From Aalborgiella sp043740415 (GTDB taxonomy: Bacteria; Pseudomonadota; Gammaproteobacteria; Burkholderiales; Burkholderiaceae_C): a stretch of 11,852 nt of DNA. The stretch covers positions 1 to 11,852 of the forward strand of contig JAYUCJ010000069.1 in NCBI GenBank assembly GCA_043740415.1, given 5' to 3'. A model generated the notes under the pieces. It had not been told where the DNA came from. It saw only the letters and a program-made list of their open reading frames with translations, and searched no databases. This document shows, piece by piece, positions 6,310-11,852 of the stretch. The position numbers and the translations under genes were made by a program. Numbering within the stretch: the stretch's first letter is position 1; every line of letters begins with the position of its first letter.

Positions 6310-7392
6310 TTAAAGCAACTTAGAAACTGTCCAGGCGATAACCAATGCCAGCGGTAAAGTAGCCAGCCAGGACAGCAAAATACCCCGCAAGGCTTGCCAA
6401 TTTAACGTTCCAGCACTGGCGCCAACTCCTGCGATGGCACCTACAGACACGTGCGTGGTCGAAACAGGCAAACCAAACTTGCTAGCCAACAAAACCAGCC
6501 CAGCTGTGACTAAGTTGGCGGTTAAGCCTTGCGCATCGTCCAATCGCGTCACTTTTTGGCTCATGGTCTCGGCTACTTTTTTGGCGAAAATCAAACCACC
6601 ACAAGCCATCAAAATACCAGCTAAGACAATTGGCAGCTTTTGGTGGGTAAATTGAGCCGCAAACAGCAATGCTGCCAGTTTGGGTGTGTCGTTCAAAGCC
6701 CGCGCGAAGCAAATAGTCACAGCAGAGCTTATATGAATTTTTTTCAAAAGCTTAGAGATTGAAAAACGTGCCAGCGTAGCCGTTTTATCGCAACTAGCTT
6801 TATCACTGATGAGCATTATTGGCAGACCCATTGCTAAAGTGGCAGCACCAGTAGAATTTGAAGCCAGTTGTATTGGCGTGCTTTCTACGACGCAAGCGCA
6901 ATCGTTTTTTGATCTTCGTGAGCCGACCATTTTGTAGAAAAGCACACCTAAAGTAGCCGCCATCAAGGGGCTAAGCAGCAGTGGGACGACAAACGATTGC
7001 ATCAACTTGTTGAAGTCCACATGGCCACCTACTTGCCCTAGCCCTGCACCAATCAAGCCACCAATCAGAGCATGCGTCGTTGATATAGGAAGCCCTAGTC
7101 GCGTTGCTGAAAACACAGTCATTGCCGCTCCGCAGGCGACACTCAAAATGAAATTAGGCGTACTTGCAATGGCGTCGGGCACCAAGCCTTTGCCAGAAAA
7201 CTGTTGTATCAAATTGTCGGCAAGCAGCCACGAGGCCAAGCTACCCGCCAAAGTGGCTAGCGTCGCTAACGTCAATGCTTGCCGATAACTCAGTGTGTCT
7301 GAACCCCAAACCGTGGCAAAACCTTTGAAATTATCATTAGCGCCATTGTTAAATGCTAAAAATAAAGCGACTGCAATGAGTGCTAATTCCAT
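6310..7392 (-). CDS. pit: PiT-family inorganic phosphate transporter
   Basis: A 360-residue inner-membrane protein of the PiT family (PF01384), which takes up phosphate with protons or cations. The two inverted halves both show signature segments: FNNGANDNFKG (14-24) and RALNDTPKL (231-239) for the ND motifs, and GLPISTTH (100-107) and GLPVSTTH (307-314). Hydrophobic segments fill the rest. A central soluble loop (about 156-220) carries C165, C167 and C201. The start is ATG at 7392, only 9 bases past the arsM stop, so it is the last gene of the arsenosugar operon. PiT proteins are the classic entry route for arsenate, a phosphate mimic. Possible roles here are phosphate supply under arsenic stress, arsenate entry, or movement of an organoarsenical. 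The family is secure; the role is open. Confidence 0.92.
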   Translation of the reverse strand: MELALIAVALFLAFNNGANDNFKGFATVWGSDTLSYRQALTLATLATLAGSLASWLLADNLIQQFSGKGLVPDAIASTPNFILSVACGAAMTVFSATRLGLPISTTHALIGGLIGAGLGQVGGHVDFNKLMQSFVVPLLLSPLMAATLGVLFYKMVGSRRSKNDCACVVESTPIQLASNSTGAATLAMGLPIMLISDKASCDKTATLARFSISKLLKKIHISSAVTICFARALNDTPKLAALLFAAQFTHQKLPIVLAGILMACGGLIFAKKVAETMSQKVTRLDDAQGLTANLVTAGLVLLASKFGLPVSTTHVSVGAIAGVGASAGTLNWQALRGILLSWLATLPLALVIAWTVSKLL

Positions 7393-7401
7393 GTAAAACG
7401 C

Positions 7402-8439
7402 CTAGCAGCAGGCCGCAGCATTGCCGCTGGTGCTCGTGTCGTAAGGGATGGAAGTTCCGCAGCCCGTAAAGATGCCGTAGTGGCGGTCGAAGTTGCCGAG
7501 AAACTCAAAATGCGGTGCAAAGCGGGTGTCGTGCAGCATGCGCCAGGTGTTGCCGCAGACGGGGAAGACGCGCCCCGTCTCCATATCATGGTGTTTATCA
7601 AGCCCGAATTTGTCTGGATGCTCAGGAATCGTGCCTTTGTAAATCACGGCTTGGCCGTAGTCTTCGCAGGCCGTCTCAAGCTCAGCAATTTTGAAAAGAC
7701 GGTAAGTGGCCGAGTAAAAGCGCAAGTTACCAGCGCGTGTAGCCAGTACGGGGTCGGTAATTTCCAGCGGTCTGTCGGTGGTTAAACGCGGGTCAGCAAA
7801 ACCGTGCTGGTGCGACAGGCGAAGAAAGTCGTTCCAATACAGTGCGCCACCCAAGCATTCGCCGTAGAGCACGGGGTCATTTCGCACCGCAGTTGGTACG
7901 CGACGGTCGGCGTACACATCTGAGAAGTAAAACTCACCACCGGGTTTGAGCAGGCGATGCACGCCACGCATCACGGCATCTTTGTCGGGCGATAAGTTGA
8001 CCACGCAGTTCGAGACGATGACGTCAAAACCACCTGCTTCCAGCTTTAAATCTTCCAGTCGCTCAATATACCCGTGCATAAACTGCACGTTGTCAAAGCC
8101 AAAGACTTCCGCATGGTGGGTACGATATTTTCCAGCAATAGCGAGTTGCTCATCCGTCATATCCACACCGACCACAGAGCCAGTGGGTCCCACAAGCTGC
8201 GCCAAAGCATAAACATCTCGTCCCGAGCCACAACCCAAATCAAGCACGCGGCAACCTTGCAGCAAAGGTGGGCAAACCAGCCCGCAGCCATAGTATCGCG
8301 ACAGCACATCGGGGTGAATCTTGCTGAGCAAAGGTTTCAGCCATTCGGGAACGGCGCTGATGTCGCAGCAAGCGCTGGTTTTTAGGTCGCTTGTGCTTTG
8401 GAGTTGTCGTCCGTAATAATCTTGAACAATATCGTACAT
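7402..8439 (-). CDS. arsM: Arsenite S-adenosylmethionine methyltransferase
   Basis: A 345-residue cytoplasmic class I methyltransferase that uses SAM to methylate As(III) stepwise to mono- and dimethylarsenic. The SAM-binding motif VLDLGCGSGRD is at 65-75. Arsenic-binding cysteines of ArsM proteins are recognisable as C145 in SNCVVNLSPDK and C195 in GECLGGALYW, with N-terminal cysteines C24/C25 and C52/C56 available for the remaining thiol positions. The C-terminus has further cysteines (C327, C344, C345), including a terminal Cys pair. The length fits the family. The start is ATG at 8439 with only a weak AAGAG upstream. The gene lies between the two glycosyltransferases plus arsS upstream and the PiT gene downstream on the same strand, which points to dimethylarsenic made for arsenosugar synthesis and not only for volatilisation. 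Confidence 0.95.
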   Translation of the reverse strand: MYDIVQDYYGRQLQSTSDLKTSACCDISAVPEWLKPLLSKIHPDVLSRYYGCGLVCPPLLQGCRVLDLGCGSGRDVYALAQLVGPTGSVVGVDMTDEQLAIAGKYRTHHAEVFGFDNVQFMHGYIERLEDLKLEAGGFDVIVSNCVVNLSPDKDAVMRGVHRLLKPGGEFYFSDVYADRRVPTAVRNDPVLYGECLGGALYWNDFLRLSHQHGFADPRLTTDRPLEITDPVLATRAGNLRFYSATYRLFKIAELETACEDYGQAVIYKGTIPEHPDKFGLDKHHDMETGRVFPVCGNTWRMLHDTRFAPHFEFLGNFDRHYGIFTGCGTSIPYDTSTSGNAAACC

Positions 8440-8466
8440 GCTTGTTTTGCTCTTAGTTTGTCATGG

Positions 8467-9093
8467 TTAGGTTACTAGGTTTCGGTAGTCCCACTCAGTG
8501 GGTAAATGCTGCAAATCAGGCGGTTCGTCAATGTCGTGCAGCGGTGGTAGCACTTTAGCTTGCCAGCCAAGTCGCTGAATGCTCTTTAGCGTTTTCTGGG
8601 CTACCGTGCTGGTGCTCCAAGGCATGTTGTCAAACAACGCAGAGTCAAACTTTTTCAAGCCCAGCATCGCATAGCCGCCATCAAAAGTCGGTAGCAGAGA
8701 TGCGTCGTATTGCTGCAAAGATTCAGCTGCTTCGTGCAAAGTTGATGCATCAATTGTTGGGCAGTCTGTGCCAATCAAAATAATAGCTTCACCGTTGTGC
8801 ACCGTACGTTCTGCTGCCCGTGCCATGCGCTCACCCAAGTCGCCTTCACCTTGAGAGCTCCAAGATATGTTATTTGGTAAATCTAAGTTTTGCCAAACAG
8901 AATCACTGGGGGCAGGCACAGCACAGACTTCAACAATACCTAGTTTTGACGCCAAAGCCGTGGTCATAGTGTGTCGCAGCATTTTCTTTGCTAATTCTGC
9001 AGCGCCTTCCGCACCTAAAGCCGGTATCAGCCGCGTTTTCGCAAAGCCCGCTACAGGCGCTTTTGCCATGATCACAATACGAATCGGCATCAT
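8467..9093 (-). CDS. TIGR04282-type arsenosugar glycosyltransferase (DUF2064)
   Basis: A 208-residue protein of the GT-A-like nucleotidyl/glycosyl transferase group found beside arsS genes. Motifs are APVAGFAKTRL (12-22, nucleotide-binding loop with Lys and Arg), GTDCP (109-113, a likely metal-site Asp), DGGYAMLGL (138-146) and DIDEPPDL (187-194). The start is ATG at 9093, which overlaps the stop of the preceding glycosyltransferase in an ATGA arrangement, so translation is coupled. A longer in-frame start at 9231 would only re-read the preceding gene in another frame. A second ATG follows directly at 9090. The exact donor and acceptor are not known to me; the cluster suggests a step attaching or activating the arsenic-bearing ribose. 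Confidence 0.9.
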   Translation of the reverse strand: MMPIRIVIMAKAPVAGFAKTRLIPALGAEGAAELAKKMLRHTMTTALASKLGIVEVCAVPAPSDSVWQNLDLPNNISWSSQGEGDLGERMARAAERTVHNGEAIILIGTDCPTIDASTLHEAAESLQQYDASLLPTFDGGYAMLGLKKFDSALFDNMPWSTSTVAQKTLKSIQRLGWQAKVLPPLHDIDEPPDLQHLPTEWDYRNLVT

Positions 9094-9770
9094 GTGTACA
9101 ACTCCGCCAATTGCTCCGGGTTTTGACCCCGCCAATACGCCCAGCGTAGTCGCCACATCAAAAAAATCGTCGCCCACACGCCCCGAGTTTCCCAGCGTCT
9201 GCCGGAGGTGATGACGGGAGAGGCGATACACGCAGGGCGAGACAGTAGGCGCAAGCGTCGCGACGCTTCAATGTCTTCCATCAGTGCCTGATCTGGGAAG
9301 CCGCCAATAGTTTGAAAGGCGGCTCGCGTCATAAACATCGCTTGGTCACCCGTGGCAATACCCGTCAGACGTGAGCGCCAATTCATCATGCGTGAAACAA
9401 CGCCCAACATCCAAGGTTGGCCAGTAAGACGCACATCAAACCGCCCCCAGCAGATGTTGCCGACCAAGCTGGAGGTGATGGCTGCAAGGGCATTCGCCGG
9501 CAATTGTGTATCGGCGTGCAAAAACAGCAATACATCACCCGTGGTTTGCGTTGCACCAGCGTTCATTTGCCACGCACGGCCTTTGGGTGAGCTGACGACG
9601 CGAAGGCCTGCTTTTCCAATCAAAGCGACAGTGCCATCTGTGCTACCGCCATCTGCAAAAACAAGCTCAAAATCTTGGTTTGTCGTTTCTTTCAAGGCGG
9701 CCAAATGCGCCACGAGGCGAGGCAAGGTCAGCGCTTCGTTGAAAACGGGAACAACAATCGCAATCTTCAT
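9090..9770 (-). CDS. TIGR04283-type arsenosugar glycosyltransferase (GT2)
   Basis: A 226-residue family 2 glycosyltransferase. It begins IAIVVPVFNEA (3-13) and continues with the nucleotide-sugar motif ADGGSTDGT (39-47), GRAWQMNAGA (64-73), a DXD-like FLHADT (83-88) and an ED acceptor-site segment LMEDIEASRR. It lacks the long membrane-anchoring tail of many GT2 enzymes, although the C-terminus has an aromatic-rich amphipathic stretch. The compact form is typical of the arsS-associated group. It starts 21 bases after arsS and overlaps the next gene by 4 bases. Two different transferases in one small operon suggest two consecutive sugar steps, or a heteromeric enzyme (inference). Confidence 0.92.
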   Translation of the reverse strand: MKIAIVVPVFNEALTLPRLVAHLAALKETTNQDFELVFADGGSTDGTVALIGKAGLRVVSSPKGRAWQMNAGATQTTGDVLLFLHADTQLPANALAAITSSLVGNICWGRFDVRLTGQPWMLGVVSRMMNWRSRLTGIATGDQAMFMTRAAFQTIGGFPDQALMEDIEASRRLRLLSRPACIASPVITSGRRWETRGVWATIFLMWRLRWAYWRGQNPEQLAELYT

Positions 9771-9791
9771 ACTGCTAAATCATGCTGCGTA

Positions 9792-10775
9792 TCAAGCTGG
9801 GAGTGCACCCGCACAGCTGCTGCCTTGCCCCGCAGTACAACCGTAGCAATGGTCTGCCACGCGAATGGCTTGCCCATGCAAGTCCTTGCTCAACAAATCT
9901 CGCAGGTGCGGGCGGTTGATGGTCGTCGCTTCAGCGTTGATTTCGGTGGGAATGGCCAGCTCAAGCTGTTGGTTAAAGTCGCAGTCGTACAAATAACCTT
10001 GCCAATCCACGCTTACCGTGCTGCGGCACATCACGTGTTCTAAATTCTCGGCTAAGAAGTTGTCGCGTAACAACTGCATATAGGGTGCAAAGGTTTTTTT
10101 GGAGACCAGCATCGACCCAAACCGTTTGATGGGCATGTTGGTCAAGGCAAACAACTCGTTGAACACAATGCCAAAGTTCGAAAAAAGCTCGCGCTTATAG
10201 TCTGCCTGCAAGCTGCTTTGGTTAGGCGGCAGGCTAGGGCCTTGCGGGTTGTAGACCAAATTCAAGATCAAACCCGTGCCCGGTTGGCCGTAGCCCAAGG
10301 CATTGAGCTTTTGCAGCGCCGCAATGCTGCGGTCAAACACGCCCTTGCCGCGCTGTTTGTCCACATTTTCTAGGGAATAGCAAGGCATAGAGGCAACGAT
10401 TTCTACTTTTTGCGCCGTTAAGAACTCTGCCAGATTATCTTGTCCAGGTTCGAACAATATCGTCAAATTACAGCGGTCAATCACCCGCACACCTTGCGCA
10501 CGCGCTTCAGCCACAATCCGTTTGAAGCCCTGGTGCAGCTCAGGCGCACCACCGGTTAAATCTAGGGTTTCAATACCGCGAGCTTTAAGCACTTGGCTGA
10601 TCATGTCAATCAGTCCATCGTCCATCATCTCCGTGCGGTGGGGCCCTGCGTCAACATGGCAATGCACGCACGATTGGTTGCACAGATAGCCCAAATTGAC
10701 CTGCAGGGTACTCAGGCGCTTGCGTGACAACGCGGGGAAGTTGGTGGCTTGAAGCAACGGTAAAGTGGCGTGCAT
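9792..10775 (-). CDS. arsS: Arsenosugar biosynthesis radical SAM protein ArsS
   Basis: A 327-residue radical SAM enzyme. The [4Fe-4S] motif is C32-x3-C36-x2-C39 (CNQSCVHCHVDAGP), followed by a GGAPEL SAM-binding segment near 75-80. The C-terminal region carries further cysteines, including CYGCTAGQGSSCAGAL (310-325), the diagnostic end of the ArsS family. Characterised ArsS joins dimethylarsenic to the 5'-deoxyadenosyl group from SAM, giving 5'-deoxy-5'-dimethylarsinoyl-adenosine, the precursor of arsenosugars. Some family members are annotated as selenoproteins. Here the motif positions are all Cys, with no in-frame UGA before the stop at 9792, so this is the cysteine form. The start is ATG at 10775 with AGGAAA just upstream. 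It is first in the operon and divergent from mtnP. Confidence 0.95.
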   Translation of the reverse strand: MHATLPLLQATNFPALSRKRLSTLQVNLGYLCNQSCVHCHVDAGPHRTEMMDDGLIDMISQVLKARGIETLDLTGGAPELHQGFKRIVAEARAQGVRVIDRCNLTILFEPGQDNLAEFLTAQKVEIVASMPCYSLENVDKQRGKGVFDRSIAALQKLNALGYGQPGTGLILNLVYNPQGPSLPPNQSSLQADYKRELFSNFGIVFNELFALTNMPIKRFGSMLVSKKTFAPYMQLLRDNFLAENLEHVMCRSTVSVDWQGYLYDCDFNQQLELAIPTEINAEATTINRPHLRDLLSKDLHGQAIRVADHCYGCTAGQGSSCAGALPA

Positions 10776-10801
10776 GTTTTTCCTGTATTTCTTACTGTAT
10801 T

Positions 10802-10879
10802 TTCTAAGAGTGTTCTAAACTTAGTCGCACATATTGCGCCTATATTACAGGGTCTGGCATTTAAAGTTACATAGTCGCA
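10802..10879. promoter_or_regulatory. Divergent arsS/mtnP control region with short repeats
   Basis: The 127 bases between the arsS and mtnP starts must hold both promoters. Visible structure includes TTCTAA repeated 11 bases apart (10802-10807 and 10813-10818, about one helical turn) and CTAAG/CTTAG inverted around an 11-base spacer (10804-10823). TAGTCGCA also occurs twice, 50 bases apart (10822-10829 and 10872-10879). A TATATT at 10841-10846 could be a -10 for mtnP, but no matching -35 is evident. I could not recognise an ArsR operator. Individual elements are short and could be chance. Confidence 0.3.
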
Positions 10880-10902
10880 AAGACGATAGGGATAAATTGA
10901 TC

Positions 10903-11784
10903 ATGCAAAAAACTTTGGTTGGCGTTATCGGTGGCAGTGGTTTGTACAACATGGATTCGCTGCAAAATGCGACCGAGCACCACATCGATACCCCTTTTGG
11001 CAAACCCTCAGATGTCGTCGTCACGGGTAGCATCGATGGCGTGGGCGTGGGCTTCATCGCTCGGCATGGACGCGGGCACCGCTTGACTCCCTCTGAAGTG
11101 CCCTACCGCGCCAATGTTTACGCCCTCAAACAACTGGGCGCGAAGTACCTGATCTCTTTGTCGGCCGTCGGCTCGCTCAGCGCAGACATGAAGCCGTTGG
11201 ACATGGTGTTGCCCGACCAGTTTATTGACCTCACCAAGCGCCGCGACAGCACCTTTTTTGGCAACGGTGCGGTGGCGCACACCTCACTGGCAGAGCCGGT
11301 TTGCCCCGGTTTGGCCGATGTATTGGCCAGAGCCGTTGCGCAAACGCACCAGGACGTCAATATGGGTGCGGATTTTGCCCTGCATTGCGGCGGCACTTAT
11401 GTGTGTATCGAAGGCCCGCAGTTTTCCACCATGGCCGAATCGCACTGGTACCGCAGCATGGGTGCCAAAGTGATTGGGATGACCAACATGCCCGAAGCCA
11501 AGCTCGCCAAAGAAGCGCAATTGGCCTATGCCAGTTTGGCGATGGTGACAGATTTTGACTGCTGGCACCCGCGCGAAGCGCATGTCACCGCCAATACCGC
11601 CATTGCCAATTTGATGAAAAATGCCGGCTATGCGCAGATGATCGCGGCGGCGGCAGTGCGCTTGTTGGGGGCTGAAAAGCCAGTGTCTGCAGCGCACACG
11701 GCGCTAGCCACATCGCTGGTGACGCAGCCCGCCGACATGACGCCAGAGGTGTTGGTGCGTTTGCAGGTGCTTTGGAGTGATTAA
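10903..11784 (+). CDS. mtnP: S-methyl-5'-thioadenosine phosphorylase
   Basis: A 293-residue cytoplasmic nucleoside phosphorylase of the MTAP/PNP type II family. It splits 5'-methylthioadenosine with phosphate into adenine and 5-methylthioribose 1-phosphate. Motifs are GGSGLY (10-15), RHGRGH (54-59, phosphate site), CIEGPQFST (168-176), GMTNMPEAKLA (192-202) and TDFDCW (216-221). The two Asp residues D217 and D219 correspond to those that select adenine over hypoxanthine in MTAP, so an inosine-specific enzyme is less likely. The start is ATG at 10903 with AGGGA at 10888-10892; the longer in-frame ATG at 10834 is less likely. Divergence from arsS raises the possibility that it also acts on the adenosine-linked arsenical made by ArsS. 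General salvage is the safe default. Confidence 0.93.
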   Translation: MQKTLVGVIGGSGLYNMDSLQNATEHHIDTPFGKPSDVVVTGSIDGVGVGFIARHGRGHRLTPSEVPYRANVYALKQLGAKYLISLSAVGSLSADMKPLDMVLPDQFIDLTKRRDSTFFGNGAVAHTSLAEPVCPGLADVLARAVAQTHQDVNMGADFALHCGGTYVCIEGPQFSTMAESHWYRSMGAKVIGMTNMPEAKLAKEAQLAYASLAMVTDFDCWHPREAHVTANTAIANLMKNAGYAQMIAAAAVRLLGAEKPVSAAHTALATSLVTQPADMTPEVLVRLQVLWSD

Positions 11785-11805
11785 AACTATGTCGAAAATG
11801 TCAGC

Positions 11806-11852
11806 TTATTTCGCCGCCGTCAGCATCTTCTCAACCTGAGCCGCGTCAATCG
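11806..11852 (-). CDS. 3' end of an unidentified gene (partial)
   Basis: Only the last 14 complete codons and a TAA (11806-11808) lie in the window. They read IDAAQVEKMLTAAK, an amphipathic, Ala/Lys-rich helix-like C-terminus. The open frame runs to the window edge and would be convergent with mtnP at 21 bases. This is plausible as a real C-terminus but too short to name, and could be chance. Confidence 0.4.
   Translation of the reverse strand, partial: IDAAQVEKMLTAAK

Noticed and set aside
9094..9231. N-terminal extension of the TIGR04282 protein to ATG 9231
   Set aside because: The extension lies wholly inside the preceding glycosyltransferase gene in another frame, and conserved sequence begins at MMPIRIVIMAK. 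The ATGA overlap is the natural start.
9792..9900. Selenocysteine form of ArsS
   Set aside because: All C-terminal motif positions are Cys codons and there is no in-frame UGA before the natural stop. Read-through of that stop would add only a few residues.

Overview
The window looks like a chromosomal segment of a betaproteobacterium, probably Burkholderiales. This rests on the overall style of the proteins (cytochrome c' with its b561 partner, AroG, M61 peptidase) and moderate GC. It is a judgement from family resemblance, not a computed placement. I see no insertion sequences, tRNA or rRNA genes, CRISPR arrays or phage genes.

Left part (1-2517): a GNAT acetyltransferase overlaps by 4 bases the end of a membrane di-haem cytochrome b561-type gene (both minus strand). 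Divergent from them is a periplasmic cytochrome c' gene. Convergent with the latter is a membrane-anchored TlpA-type thioredoxin. This is a small respiratory or redox and stress group.

Middle (2586-5711): a class I DAHP synthase gene (aroG), the first step of aromatic amino acid synthesis. A complete-looking ribosome-mediated attenuator precedes it: a 25-residue leader peptide with nine aromatic residues in a ten-residue stretch, a 1:2 hairpin, a possible 2:3 antiterminator and a strong 3:4 terminator with nine Ts. Convergent with aroG is an M61-family aminopeptidase with a PDZ domain, then a YegP/DUF1508 tandem-repeat protein that has its own terminator.

Right part (6310-10775, all minus strand): a tight five-gene set transcribed in the order arsS (radical SAM) - TIGR04283-type glycosyltransferase - TIGR04282-type glycosyltransferase - arsM (arsenite methyltransferase) - PiT-family phosphate transporter. 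This is an arsenosugar biosynthesis cluster. ArsM should methylate arsenite to dimethylarsenic, ArsS should join it to the 5'-deoxyadenosyl group of SAM, and the glycosyltransferases should handle later sugar steps. Divergent from arsS across about 127 bases is an S-methyl-5'-thioadenosine phosphorylase gene (mtnP). Its normal substrate is a 5'-deoxy-5'-substituted adenosine, which is also the chemical shape of the ArsS product. It is therefore a reasonable but unproven candidate for the adenine-removal step. The last 47 bases hold the 3' end of an unidentified minus-strand gene.

The two points most worth following up are the aroG attenuator and the possible link between the phosphorylase, the phosphate transporter and arsenosugar synthesis. 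Bases 1-107 hold nothing I can assign. No intergenic stretch exceeds 300 bases.
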